From NCBI GenBank assembly GCA_018400755.1, contig JAGYLU010000011.1:1-45352 (forward strand): a DNA stretch of 45,352 nucleotides, written 5' to 3'. A model generated the notes under the pieces. That model was not told where the DNA came from, did not search any database, and saw only the letters and a list, made by a program, of their open reading frames with translations. Both the position numbers and the translations under genes were made by a program. The stretch comes from Acholeplasmataceae bacterium. Lineage in GTDB: Bacteria; Bacillota_I; Bacilli_A; Acholeplasmatales; Acholeplasmataceae. Below are positions 17,121 to 26,196 of this stretch, piece after piece; position 1 is the stretch's first letter; each line of letters begins with the position of its first letter.

Positions 17121-18412
17121 TGGCATCTCACACCGACATCAATCTCAGATCGATGATGGTCTATCAGGTCTTTGTGAGGCAACACAGTGCAGAAGGCAAT
17201 TTCGCGGGTGTTATCAATGATCTTGACCGGATCAAAGGTCTTGGGACCGATATCCTTTATCTTTTGCCGATCCATCCGATTGGGGAGAAAGACCGTAAAG
17301 GATCCCTTGGTAGTCCTTATTCGATCAAAGACCACAAGGCCATTGATCCCGCCTATGGCAATGAAGACGATTTCAAACGACTCATTGCCGAGTCAAGACA
17401 TCGGGGCATGAAGGTGATGATGGATATCGTCATCAATCATACGTCTCGTGATTCGGTGTTGACAGACATCCATCCTGAATGGTTTTATCGGACCCCGGAA
17501 GGCGCTTTTCGAAACCGCGTTGGTGACTGGAGTGATATCACCGACCTGGATTTCAATCTTTTAGAAGTCAGGTCTTACTTCAAGCAAGTGCTCGTTGATT
17601 GGGCCAAACTGGTTGATGGCTTCAGGTGCGATGTCGCACCGATGCTGCCAATGGAGTTTTGGCGTGAGGTCAAGGCTGAAATCAATGATTTCAACAAGGA
17701 TTTCATCTGGCTATCGGAATCCGTCCATCTCTCATTCATCAAGTATTTGCGAGATTCAGGCTTTGAATGCGCCTCAGACTCGATGATCTATGATGTTTTT
17801 GATATGGCCTATGACTATGATATCTTTGATCACATGGATCACTATTTACGTGATCCCGGTCATCTTTCAAGATGGCTAGAGGAGATCATCCGGCAAGAAA
17901 GTGTCTATCCTAAAAACTATGTCAAGCTCCGAGGTTTTGAGAACCATGACCAAGCTCGGTTGATGAGCAAGGTCAGAGACGACAAGCATTTCAAACAGAT
18001 GCTCGCCCTTCAGTTTTTTATCAAGGGCACACCGATGGTCTATGCTGGTATGGAACATATGGTGGATCACCGACCGGACTTGTTTGAAGATGACAAGGTC
18101 CCTTGGAATGAGGCACAGTCAGTTGAATCATTGATCCATAAACTATCGACAATGAAGAAACAGCCAATCTTTGCCAAGGGTGTCTTTAACCACATCCAAC
18201 ATGATCAAGCGGCGATTTTCACATACGATTTCGAAGAGACATATCTGATTGGCATCTTCAATCTTGAACACGCAGAAACCATCACACTCAATCTGAAAGA
18301 TGGGCAGTATCAAAACCTCTTGACAGGTCAGGAGATCACAATCAAGGATTCGATCCTGAATCCTTTGAATGAGCCCCTGATTCTCATTGCACGTCAAGGA
18401 GATAAACGATGA
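17120..18412 (+). CDS. Cytoplasmic alpha-amylase family (GH13) hydrolase
   Basis: The 430-residue protein has no signal peptide and a compact GH13 barrel. Conserved regions are MMDIVINHTS (I, ~100-109), VDGFRCDVAP (II, nucleophile Asp171), IWLSESVH (III, acid/base Glu200) and FENHDQAR (IV, His276-Asp277). The C-terminal domain is short. It probably hydrolyses maltodextrins in the cytoplasm. Its small size and short loops suggest an exo- or oligosaccharide-acting enzyme over a classic endo-amylase, but specificity is not readable. It is coupled to glgP upstream and overlaps pulA downstream by four bases (ATGA). Confidence 0.85.
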   Translation: MASHTDINLRSMMVYQVFVRQHSAEGNFAGVINDLDRIKGLGTDILYLLPIHPIGEKDRKGSLGSPYSIKDHKAIDPAYGNEDDFKRLIAESRHRGMKVMMDIVINHTSRDSVLTDIHPEWFYRTPEGAFRNRVGDWSDITDLDFNLLEVRSYFKQVLVDWAKLVDGFRCDVAPMLPMEFWREVKAEINDFNKDFIWLSESVHLSFIKYLRDSGFECASDSMIYDVFDMAYDYDIFDHMDHYLRDPGHLSRWLEEIIRQESVYPKNYVKLRGFENHDQARLMSKVRDDKHFKQMLALQFFIKGTPMVYAGMEHMVDHRPDLFEDDKVPWNEAQSVESLIHKLSTMKKQPIFAKGVFNHIQHDQAAIFTYDFEETYLIGIFNLEHAETITLNLKDGQYQNLLTGQEITIKDSILNPLNEPLILIARQGDKR

Positions 18413-20379
18413 AAGCTTTCATTGATGATTTTTCTTTGGTGAGAATTGAGTCCAATCACGCGATTGGATCGGTCACTGTCAGGGATATGCCGCTCGAGTT
18501 GATCAGACGAGAGGGCACCCATATGTACTATCAAAGTCCAAAACCGCTGTTGTTGCACGTGGATGACAGCATTTGGATTGACGGGACCAAAGTCACGCTA
18601 GAAATCGGCACCGTGACCTTGAAGCCAGCCTTTGACCAGTCCTTTCGATATGATGGCCCCTTAGGTGCCGAGTATCACAGAGATCAGACGATTTTTACTG
18701 TTTTCTCACCGGTTGCCAAAGAGATCATCCTTGTCTTAGATGGGAAGGAAAGACCGATGCGTTTCGAATCCCCGGTCTGGACTGTGACCGCAAAAGGTGA
18801 TTTTGAGGGCAAACCATACCATTACCGGGTCAGGCTCACAAGAGACTATCATGATGTCAAAGACCCGTATACGACCGCAACTGGCTTCAAAGACCAGTCA
18901 TATGTGATTGACTGGTCAAAAACCAACCCAGTCAGGCCTCTTTCGAAGAAACTCAGAGCTTATACCGATGCCGTCATTTATGAAGGGCACGTTAGGGATC
19001 TCACGATCAATCTTGATGTCCCATCAAAGGGTCTGTTCGAGGGTCTGATTGAACACTCGAACACCTTGTCAGGGTCGGTTCTTGATTACGTCAAGAGGTT
19101 GGGGATGACCCATCTTCAACTGCTTCCTGTATTTGATTTTGATGGCGTATTTGATCGGGATAAGTCCAAAGCTTATAACTGGGGTTACAATCCCGCCCAG
19201 TATTTTGTGCTAGAAGGATGGTATGCAAGAGATCCTGATGATCCTTATGGAAGGGTCAACGCTTTCAAACAGGTACTTGATATTGCCCATGGAATCGGTC
19301 TTGGGATCAACATGGATGTGGTCTACAATCACGTCAACAACCGTGATACATTCCCCTACGATTATCTCGTCCCCGGGTACTTCTTCAGACATGATGCCAA
19401 AAGCAAACCCACCGAAGCCTCTTTTTGTGGCAATGATGTCGAGACCAGGCATTACATGGTCAGACGCTTGATCATTGACAGTCTTGTCCATTTCGTGACA
19501 CATTACCAAATCGACGGTTTCAGATTTGATCTGATGGGTCTGATGGATTTGGAGACAATGCGACAGATTGAAAAGACGCTTAAGGCCATCAACCCCAACA
19601 TCATGCTCTACGGTGAAGGCTGGAACATGATCACCGAAGTACCGACCAAAGAACAGAGCAACATGGCCAACCAAGCGCGCTTCAAAGGCATCGCGCATTT
19701 CAACGATCAGTTCAGGAACACCATGAAAGGTGCGTTACACGGCCCTGAGATGGGGTATGCGATGGGAAATAAGGCATTGGCCGTCAAAGTCCCGGAACTG
19801 CTTCTTGGATCCCCCCATCTCTTTTTGGCTCCAACCCAAAGCATCAACTATGTCGAATGTCATGACAATCTCACGTTCTATGACAAAATGCTTTTGTCAT
19901 ATGGCTTTGAAAAGGATGATTTCAAACACAAGGCTGATGTTGCCAACCAGTTGATCGCAATCAGTCAAGGTATTCCCTTCTATCATGCGGGACAGGAGTT
20001 CTACAGAAGCAAAAAAGGTGTGGAAAACAGTTATAAGAGTCCTGATGAGATCAATATGATCCATTGGCGGCCACGGCTTGAGTCGATCAGGAAGCTCAAG
20101 AAGCTGCTCAAGATCAGACGGACATACAAACTCTACAGAATGGCTTCATATGGCGATCACGCGGCGGTCTACAAAATCGGTGAATGTCTTGTTTACCGAC
20201 TTGAGGACGCCTCAAGGGTCCTCATTCATTACATCAAGGCAACCAAGGGACTTGAGAAGATTGACACGCATGGTGCCAAACTGATTTTCAACACCTGTGA
20301 TGTCCTGATGCAGGAAGATTCGATGGTTGTTGACGAACAGGGCATCTATATCTTGAGGATTGACAAAAACAGCAAGTAG
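18409..20379 (+). CDS. pulA: Cytoplasmic type I pullulanase (debranching enzyme)
   Basis: The 656-residue protein lacks a signal peptide. A short N-terminal beta region and a CBM48-like domain (~80-170) precede the GH13 barrel. Signature sites are YNWGYNP, INMDVVYNHV (region I), IDGFRFDLMGL (nucleophile Asp374), LYGEGWNM (acid/base Glu403) and VECHDNLT (region IV). It should cleave alpha-1,6 branches of imported dextrins or stored glycogen so that GlgP can proceed past them. It is distinct from the secreted pullulanase at 5.1-8.0 kb, giving the cell one debranching enzyme on each side of the membrane. The ATG overlaps the preceding stop (ATGA), and the branching enzyme follows directly. Confidence 0.93.
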   Translation: MKAFIDDFSLVRIESNHAIGSVTVRDMPLELIRREGTHMYYQSPKPLLLHVDDSIWIDGTKVTLEIGTVTLKPAFDQSFRYDGPLGAEYHRDQTIFTVFSPVAKEIILVLDGKERPMRFESPVWTVTAKGDFEGKPYHYRVRLTRDYHDVKDPYTTATGFKDQSYVIDWSKTNPVRPLSKKLRAYTDAVIYEGHVRDLTINLDVPSKGLFEGLIEHSNTLSGSVLDYVKRLGMTHLQLLPVFDFDGVFDRDKSKAYNWGYNPAQYFVLEGWYARDPDDPYGRVNAFKQVLDIAHGIGLGINMDVVYNHVNNRDTFPYDYLVPGYFFRHDAKSKPTEASFCGNDVETRHYMVRRLIIDSLVHFVTHYQIDGFRFDLMGLMDLETMRQIEKTLKAINPNIMLYGEGWNMITEVPTKEQSNMANQARFKGIAHFNDQFRNTMKGALHGPEMGYAMGNKALAVKVPELLLGSPHLFLAPTQSINYVECHDNLTFYDKMLLSYGFEKDDFKHKADVANQLIAISQGIPFYHAGQEFYRSKKGVENSYKSPDEINMIHWRPRLESIRKLKKLLKIRRTYKLYRMASYGDHAAVYKIGECLVYRLEDASRVLIHYIKATKGLEKIDTHGAKLIFNTCDVLMQEDSMVVDEQGIYILRIDKNSK

Positions 20380-20388
20380 GTGAGGGTT

Positions 20389-22248
20389 TTGGAACTGATT
20401 TCAGATCTGGTTGTCAACCGGTTTTTAAACGGTAAGGCGGATGATGCGCACACCTTTTTAGGCGCGCATCTGATCAAGGATCAGGGTCATGTTATGATGA
20501 CCAGATTCACGGTCTATGCCCCAAATGCCAAAGAGGTCCGGCTGGTGGCCGACTTCAACGGGTATGAGGGATGGAAGCATTGTCTGACGAAGATTCATTA
20601 TCAGGGCTTCTGGCGTATCGAGATTCCTGGCGATCACACATGGGCGACCTACAAGTATGAGATCCACACCGACCACGGCGCTGTCCTTTACAAGGCTGAT
20701 CCTTTCGCGATGTACGCTGAGCTACGCCCCGGCACCGCATCAAAGGTCTATGATATCGATGGGTATGAGTGGCATGACGAGGCCCATAGGGTAGGAAAGA
20801 AAAAGCCATATGACCAACCCGTGCTCATCTATGAAGTCCATCTGGGTTCATGGCGACGTTCGTTTGGGGCTTTCAGGGCTTATAACGAGGTTGTTGAAGA
20901 GTTGATCGATTACGTGACAACCCAAGGATTCACCCATGTCGAACTGATGCCGGTTTATGAGCATCCCCTTGATGACTCGTGGGGATATCAGGGGACTGGG
21001 TATTTTGCGGCGACGTCAAGGTATGGTGTCCCCAAAGACCTGATGTATATGATCGATCGTCTCCATCAAGCCGGAATTGGGGTCATCATGGACTGGGTTT
21101 TGGGCCATATTTGCAAGGACGCCCATGGGCTTTCTTATTTCGATGGGTCACCGCTTTATGAGTTTGATGATCAGTTTCGGCGCGAAAATGTCACCTGGGG
21201 CACGAACAATCTTGATTTCGGCAAAGGCATCACGCGCAGCTTCATGCTGTCCGCGCTCACTTTCTGGATGGATGTGTTTCATGTGGATGGGTTTCGGATC
21301 GATGCGGTCTCAAATCTGATCTATACTCTCGGAAATGCCTCGTTTGGTGTCAACCACGATGCCATTGACTTTATTCGGGATTTGAGCAAACACCTGTTCA
21401 AAAAAGATGACAGGGTGCTCTTCATGGCTGAAGATTCCACCGATTATCCTGGCGTCACCCACCCTGTCTCGGCTGGTGGGATTGGGTTCAATTACAAGTG
21501 GAACATGGGCTTCATGAATGATGTCCTTGCTTACTTCAAACTAGACCCGGTGTTCAGAAAACATCATCATAACAAGATCACGTTTGGCCTAGTCTACGCC
21601 TTCAACGAACAGTTTGTCCTGCCTTTTTCCCATGATGAGGTCGTCCATATGAAGGGCAGCCTCGCCAACAAGATGCCAGGGGATTATTTTCAGAAAATGG
21701 CCAATTGGCGGTTGCTGATGACACTCTTTATGACCCATCCTGGAAAGAAGCTTTTATTCATGGGATCCGAATTCGCCTCATTCTCCGAATGGGACTTCAA
21801 GAGCGAACTCGATTGGCACCTCTTCACCTATCCTGCCCATGATTCCCAAAACCGCTACTTTCGTGATCTCGCTTCCATCTATCGTCATCATGAAGCCTTT
21901 TTCAAGGATGATCACAACCCCAGCACATTTACTTGGCTGGTCGTGGATGACAGTGCTCAAAGTGTCTTTGCATATGAGAGAAAGAGTGATGAAGAACGCT
22001 TCGTGGTAATCTTGAATATGACGCCAAACGTCCATGAGACCTATGAGCTTGGCGTGCCTTTGGAAGGCGTTTATGAAGAGGTTATCAATAGCGATCAAAG
22101 TATCTACTTTGGTTCCGGATTGTATAATGGTGTCCCTTTGAAGACCACAACTGGAAAGAGAAACGGATTTGATCAACACATCCGACCGACTCTTGGTCCA
22201 TTGACTGGCATGGTGTTCAGATATGTCGGACCATCATCGAAAGGATAA
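20389..22248 (+). CDS. glgB: 1,4-alpha-glucan branching enzyme
   Basis: The protein has about 619 residues: an N-terminal CBM48 domain (~20-120) followed by a GH13 barrel. Signature sites are DSWGYQGTGYFA, VIMDWVLGH with KDAHGL (region I), VDGFRIDAVSNL (nucleophile Asp305), FMAEDSTDYP (acid/base Glu348) and LPFSHDEVVH (region IV). It transfers alpha-1,4 chains to form alpha-1,6 branches in glycogen. No ATG is available. Candidates are GTG at 20380, directly after the pulA stop, and TTG at 20389. I favour TTG because AGGTGA lies at suitable spacing before it, but the GTG is possible. Length is normal for Bacillota GlgB. Confidence 0.93.
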   Translation: MELISDLVVNRFLNGKADDAHTFLGAHLIKDQGHVMMTRFTVYAPNAKEVRLVADFNGYEGWKHCLTKIHYQGFWRIEIPGDHTWATYKYEIHTDHGAVLYKADPFAMYAELRPGTASKVYDIDGYEWHDEAHRVGKKKPYDQPVLIYEVHLGSWRRSFGAFRAYNEVVEELIDYVTTQGFTHVELMPVYEHPLDDSWGYQGTGYFAATSRYGVPKDLMYMIDRLHQAGIGVIMDWVLGHICKDAHGLSYFDGSPLYEFDDQFRRENVTWGTNNLDFGKGITRSFMLSALTFWMDVFHVDGFRIDAVSNLIYTLGNASFGVNHDAIDFIRDLSKHLFKKDDRVLFMAEDSTDYPGVTHPVSAGGIGFNYKWNMGFMNDVLAYFKLDPVFRKHHHNKITFGLVYAFNEQFVLPFSHDEVVHMKGSLANKMPGDYFQKMANWRLLMTLFMTHPGKKLLFMGSEFASFSEWDFKSELDWHLFTYPAHDSQNRYFRDLASIYRHHEAFFKDDHNPSTFTWLVVDDSAQSVFAYERKSDEERFVVILNMTPNVHETYELGVPLEGVYEEVINSDQSIYFGSGLYNGVPLKTTTGKRNGFDQHIRPTLGPLTGMVFRYVGPSSKG

Positions 22249-22254
22249 GCGACC

Positions 22255-23229
22255 ATGAATCAGAAGAATCTTAAAGATGTCTTTGCTAGAAATCATCTCC
22301 CTGATGAGGTATTCAAGGCGACCTATGCGATTGGTTTGGCGTTTGAAGAACACACTGGTGGGGCCATTGAAACCGCAACAACGGCGGATCTTGATGCCTT
22401 TGTCGCCCATGAGCTCAAGGATCATTTGCTATCGGTTGACTTTTTCATCGCTTTGATGAGACTCTCACTATCTTCTGACAGACAGGATCTCTTTGTCAGA
22501 ACCACCATGTATACGGGCGGTCTTGATGTGATTGAGAACATCACCGCAAGACTCCAAAAGATGGTCTCGGAAACGCTTTATGAGACCATCATGGATGGCG
22601 TTGTCCTGCCCGTGCTTGGTACCCATCCGGATGATGTTCCAAGATTTACCGCTGACTTTGTCAATCGTCTCGAAGCCCATCTCACAGAGCAACAGGTGCA
22701 CCGCGCTCTGGTCGGCAACAACCACGGACTAGACACCTCGGTCCTGGCAGCCGAGAAAGTGCTTTATCAGCAAGCACCAAGCCTTGACGCCTACCTTTTG
22801 GATCATCATAGACGACAGGTTGAGACACTCGAGTCCCATGCCCGAAGTGGGAAGGTCTGGTTCGAGCAGATCATCACCGATGAGGTGGTGGACCATGTGA
22901 AAGCCCATCCTGAGATGCTCTCCGCTGTCCGCAAGAATGATGTGCTTCACATCAGAAAGATCCCTTATGACACGAAAGCCTATCTTAAGGCTGAAGATGA
23001 TGTCACCAGGCGGTACCACGCCTGTCATTGTCCGTTTGCGAAAGCCTCAATCCGCTCTGATCACCCGGTTCAAGCCAGATGGTGTGACTGCAGTGCGGGC
23101 TTTGCAAAAGTCCTTTTTGATGTGCTTTTTGATGCGGATCTTCCGGTCTCAACTGTCAAATCTGCGCTTGCCGGTGATGATCATTGTGCCTTTGAACTCT
23201 CACTTGAAGGGGTGCCTTACAAACACTAA
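22255..23229 (+). CDS. Conserved protein of unknown function with cysteine-rich C-terminal motif (DUF6144-like)
   Basis: The 324-residue soluble protein is mostly helical by composition. Its distinctive C-terminal motifs are YHACHCPFAKASI (~258-270), WCDCSAGFAKVLFDVLF (~281-297) and DDHCAFELSL. I recall this CHCP...CxCSAGF pattern from uncharacterised Bacillota proteins (DUF6144-like, distantly like ATC-hydrolase/V4R-type folds). The family name is from memory and should be treated as tentative. The gene starts 6 bases after glgB and ends at a terminator, so it is the last gene of the glycogen operon. A metal-binding or redox-sensing role is conceivable from the Cys/His pattern, but no function can be assigned. 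Confidence 0.7.
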   Translation: MNQKNLKDVFARNHLPDEVFKATYAIGLAFEEHTGGAIETATTADLDAFVAHELKDHLLSVDFFIALMRLSLSSDRQDLFVRTTMYTGGLDVIENITARLQKMVSETLYETIMDGVVLPVLGTHPDDVPRFTADFVNRLEAHLTEQQVHRALVGNNHGLDTSVLAAEKVLYQQAPSLDAYLLDHHRRQVETLESHARSGKVWFEQIITDEVVDHVKAHPEMLSAVRKNDVLHIRKIPYDTKAYLKAEDDVTRRYHACHCPFAKASIRSDHPVQARWCDCSAGFAKVLFDVLFDADLPVSTVKSALAGDDHCAFELSLEGVPYKH

Positions 23230-23254
23230 AAAAACGTCCGTCAGAAAGACGAAC
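23227..23254 (-). terminator. Intrinsic terminator for the leftward lacI operon
   Basis: Read on the minus strand, GTTCGTC and GACGGAC form a 7-pair stem (one G-T pair) followed by a run of T. It lies downstream of the lacI-type stop codon. Confidence 0.7.
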
Positions 23255-23275
23255 GGTGATAGATAGTCTGTGATC

Positions 23276-23297
23276 AGCGTCCTTAGGGACGTTTTTT
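23276..23297 (+). terminator. Intrinsic terminator for the rightward glycogen operon
   Basis: GCGTCC, a TTAG loop and GGACGT are followed by TTTTTT. It overlaps the last codon of the convergent lacI-type gene. Confidence 0.7.
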
Positions 23298-24279
23298 ATT
23301 GTTGTTTGGGTTTGGTGGTCGAGCGTTCGATCAATGAGACATCGATGATGTCATGCAAACTATCGAGTTCAACCCCTCTGATCAACCTGGTCAGGTTGAT
23401 AAATGATTGCTTGCCCATGAAATTGATGGACTGGTTGATGGTTGTGATCGAGGGTGTCACCCACTGTGAGAAAGGGGTATTGTCATAACCGATGACCTGG
23501 ACATCCTCAGGCACCCGCCTTTTGAGTTTGGTCAAAATGTTCAGGACAACGAATGCGATGGTGTCGGAGAAGGCGAAGATTCCGTCTACAGAAGGGTTGT
23601 TGATGAGGATTTCTTCGATCAGATGGGCGTCAGGATTGACCAAATCCATGTCAAAGATATCTGCGAACAATTTATGTTTTTTGAGTTCTTTCAAGAAGCC
23701 GATGGTCCGTTCCATCGTGGTCAGCAAAAAGGACGGTCCTCGAAAGACTAGGATGTTTTTGGCTCCGGAACTGATCAGTTTGTTGGCGGCAAGCATGCCG
23801 CCTTTGACGTTGTCAGAGGTGATTGAAGGGATATTCTCATCAAGGATGTGGTCAACGGTGATGACTGGGATGTTCAGTTCAGCCAGTTTGTCGCGGTTGG
23901 AGAAGTTCGAGGCGATGATCAGACCCTCGATGTTGTAGGATTCAAAGAACTTCAGGTATTCAAGCTCGCGGTCGGGATCGTCTTGGGTATGACAAAACAT
24001 GATCTTATAGCCATAGGCAGCGGCTTGGGATTCGATGCCTTCAAGCAGTTCGCCATAAAAGGACGGACCGATATGGGGGACAATGACGCCGATGATTTTG
24101 GAGCTTCTTGATGTGAGACTGCGGGCGAGTTGGTTGGGAATGAATCCGAGTTCAACAATGGTCCGTTCGACAAGCACTTTGGTGTCTTCGTGAACATAAC
24201 CTTTCTGGTTGATGACACGGGAGACGGTTGAGACGCTCACATTGGCTTTTTTGGCAACATCTCTGATGGTCGGTTTCAA
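23296..24279 (-). CDS. LacI-family transcriptional regulator (MalR-like)
   Basis: The 327-residue protein has an N-terminal LacI helix-turn-helix (TIRDVAKKANVSVSTVSRVI, ~4-23), a hinge (IPNQLARSL, ~52-60) and a periplasmic-binding-like effector domain (~62-325). The start is TTG at 24279, supported by AAGGAGG at good spacing and by a four-base overlap (TTGA) with the stop of the cyclomaltodextrinase gene. It is thus in one operon with that gene. It probably responds to maltose or a maltodextrin and acts on the cre-like operators at 1.8, 8.1 and 26.1 kb. That link is inferred from context and half-site similarity; CcpA is the alternative reader of those sites. Confidence 0.88.
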   Translation of the reverse strand: MKPTIRDVAKKANVSVSTVSRVINQKGYVHEDTKVLVERTIVELGFIPNQLARSLTSRSSKIIGVIVPHIGPSFYGELLEGIESQAAAYGYKIMFCHTQDDPDRELEYLKFFESYNIEGLIIASNFSNRDKLAELNIPVITVDHILDENIPSITSDNVKGGMLAANKLISSGAKNILVFRGPSFLLTTMERTIGFLKELKKHKLFADIFDMDLVNPDAHLIEEILINNPSVDGIFAFSDTIAFVVLNILTKLKRRVPEDVQVIGYDNTPFSQWVTPSITTINQSINFMGKQSFINLTRLIRGVELDSLHDIIDVSLIERSTTKPKQQ

Positions 24280-26078
24280 CGGGTGACCTCCTTTGAAAGG
24301 ACGTGGACTCCGTACCCTTCAATGGTTATTTTATCACCAATGGTCACTTTTTCGTTCAAAAGCACTGAGACATAGGTACCCATCAGATTCTTCGGTAGAG
24401 TGAAGGTGATGGATTCAGAGGTATTGTTCATGAACACATAGAGGTGATCATCACCTCTGATTTTTTCGAAGGCGAGTACCGGAACATCGATGAAATGGAG
24501 GTCATGATCCTTCGATGCGGGATGTGTTTTTCTCATCACGATCAGGTTTTTGACCAAATTGAAGAAATCAAGGTCATGATCCTTTTGATCAAAGGTCATG
24601 CACCGACGATTGTCAGGATCGTGATCTCCGGTCATGCCGATTTCATCTCCATAATAGATGTTCGGAGCTCCGGCCTGCAAGAACATGAAAACGTAGGCAA
24701 GCTTCACTCGTCTGGGGTCATCATCAAGGCGTCTTTTGATTCGGACGGTGTCATGACTGCCAACAAGATTGAACATGTTCTCCATGACGTTCTTAGGTGT
24801 GGTTGCCTGATAGACCGACATGAGATCCTTGAAGGTCATCAGATCGATCTTGTGTTCGAGATATGACCAAAGCGGATAAGCCAGGTCATAGTTCATGACC
24901 GAATCCATCTGGTCGCCTTGAAGCCAAGGATAGGCACTGTCCCAATTCTCGCCAAGAATAAAGGTGTCTTTCTTGGTGGCTCTTGAGACCCATTTGATGT
25001 CTCTTAAGAACGTGTGACTGATCTCATTGGCGACATCAAGACGCCATCCGTCGATGTCATAGACCTCAATCCAATACGTGATGGCCTTAAGAAGATGAGC
25101 GCTCGCAAGAGCGTCTGAGGTATTCCATTTTGGCATATGGGGCGTGAATGCGAAGGTTTTGAAGTTCAATGGAATCCCATGGTACTGATGAGGGAGATTC
25201 TGATCATCAAGGGGAAAATTGATGACTGGATAATGGTCGATATAGAAACAGTTCTTATAAATGCTCTTCTCACCATGCTTGATGACATCCTGGAAAAAAG
25301 GATGGGTATATCCGGCATGATTGAAGACACCATCAAGCATCACCTTGATGCCTAAGGCATGGGCTTTCTTGACGAGGTCACCAAAATCCTCATTGGACCC
25401 AAACTGCGGATCGATCTTGAAGTAGTCAGTGGTGTCGTATTTGTGGGCGGAAGGGGATTCGAAGATAGGCGTGAAGTAGATGCCGGTGACACCGAGGTCT
25501 TTGATGTAGGGAAGCTTGTCGATGATGCCAGGCAGATCGCCACCATAGAGTTCGTGGTTGTTGACAGGGAGCTTGCCCCAAGGGAGGGATGATCGTTTCA
25601 TTTTGGAATGAAAGCGATCAGGGAAGATCTGATACCAGATGGTATCTTTGACCCAGCTTGGAGTTTGGTGAAGATCTTCGAAGTTGAGATAGGGAAAATT
25701 ATAGAACTCGCTCAAATCATAATGTCCATAAACCGATTCATTGGGCGAAAGGCGACGGGCCCGTTTCGAACCAAATAAAAACCGCTCTTCTCCATCGTCT
25801 AGGAGGAAGGCGTACTTGGTCCGCAAATTGATCGGTTCAATGGCGACAAAGTAAAAATCAAAATCGTTGCTTTGAACGCGTTTTGTCATGGAAACCGTTT
25901 TGTAAGCCCAATGGGCTTTCTTGTCATCACCAAGCGTCCAGGCGAAAGGATCACCGTAGACAAGCGTGACGTGTTTGATGTCGTCGCGTCCGGTTCTGAT
26001 AGACAGATGCAAGGTCTTTTCATCGTAAGCGTAAGAGTAAGCTGACTTGGCGCTATGCCAAAGTACGTTTGTATTCAT
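24276..26078 (-). CDS. Cyclomaltodextrinase/neopullulanase-type GH13 enzyme
   Basis: The 600-residue cytoplasmic protein has the N-terminal CBM34-like domain (AYSYAYDEKTLHLSIRT, ~10-27) typical of cyclomaltodextrinase, maltogenic amylase and neopullulanase. A GH13 barrel follows: YQIFPDRF, VMLDGVFNHAG (I), GWRLDVANE (II), ILGENWD (III) and VGSHDTVR (IV). It hydrolyses cyclodextrins, maltodextrins or pullulan to small sugars. The start at 26078 (MNTNVLWHSA) is preferred over 26117, because a TATAAT element lies between them and GGTGATC is a suitable ribosome site. The hydrophobic stretch encoded before 26078 would therefore be untranslated. It overlaps the lacI-type gene at its 3' end. Confidence 0.9.
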   Translation of the reverse strand: MNTNVLWHSAKSAYSYAYDEKTLHLSIRTGRDDIKHVTLVYGDPFAWTLGDDKKAHWAYKTVSMTKRVQSNDFDFYFVAIEPINLRTKYAFLLDDGEERFLFGSKRARRLSPNESVYGHYDLSEFYNFPYLNFEDLHQTPSWVKDTIWYQIFPDRFHSKMKRSSLPWGKLPVNNHELYGGDLPGIIDKLPYIKDLGVTGIYFTPIFESPSAHKYDTTDYFKIDPQFGSNEDFGDLVKKAHALGIKVMLDGVFNHAGYTHPFFQDVIKHGEKSIYKNCFYIDHYPVINFPLDDQNLPHQYHGIPLNFKTFAFTPHMPKWNTSDALASAHLLKAITYWIEVYDIDGWRLDVANEISHTFLRDIKWVSRATKKDTFILGENWDSAYPWLQGDQMDSVMNYDLAYPLWSYLEHKIDLMTFKDLMSVYQATTPKNVMENMFNLVGSHDTVRIKRRLDDDPRRVKLAYVFMFLQAGAPNIYYGDEIGMTGDHDPDNRRCMTFDQKDHDLDFFNLVKNLIVMRKTHPASKDHDLHFIDVPVLAFEKIRGDDHLYVFMNNTSESITFTLPKNLMGTYVSVLLNEKVTIGDKITIEGYGVHVLSKEVTR

Positions 26079-26094
26079 CATGATCACCAAAACC

Positions 26095-26100
26095 ATTATA
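26095..26100 (-). promoter_or_regulatory. Putative -10 box of the cyclomaltodextrinase-lacI operon
   Basis: On the minus strand a perfect TATAAT lies 17 bases upstream of the chosen start, giving a leader of about ten bases. The -35 region (ATTTCG, 17 bases away) is weak and lies next to the operator at 26125-26138. Confidence 0.5.
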
Positions 26101-26124
26101 GCATGGTGTTTGAACATCGAAATA

Positions 26125-26138
26125 TGAAACCGCTAACA
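26125..26138. promoter_or_regulatory. Perfect cre/LacI-type operator in divergent region
   Basis: TGAAACCGCTAACA matches every defined position of TGWAANCGNTNWCA. It sits between the divergent promoters of the cyclomaltodextrinase-lacI and alpha-glucosidase operons and could control both. Confidence 0.65.
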
Positions 26139-26161
26139 TGATGTGAGAGAGGCAACGGGTG

Positions 26162-26170
26162 TGATACAAT
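26162..26170 (+). promoter_or_regulatory. Extended -10 promoter of the alpha-glucosidase operon
   Basis: TGATACAAT contains TG, one base, then TACAAT, the extended -10 form. It lies 26 bases upstream of the ATG at 26197. No clear -35 box is seen. Confidence 0.55.
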
Positions 26171-26196
26171 GATAAGGGTGGACAAGGAGTGTGTTG

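Noticed and set aside
19210-19698. 162-codon minus-strand open frame
   Set aside because: Antisense to the conserved catalytic part of cytoplasmic PulA; no start signals.
26079-26117. Longer start for the cyclomaltodextrinase, giving an apparent signal sequence
   Set aside because: A TATAAT element lies within it and the family N-terminus begins at 26078; the hydrophobic stretch is probably not translated.
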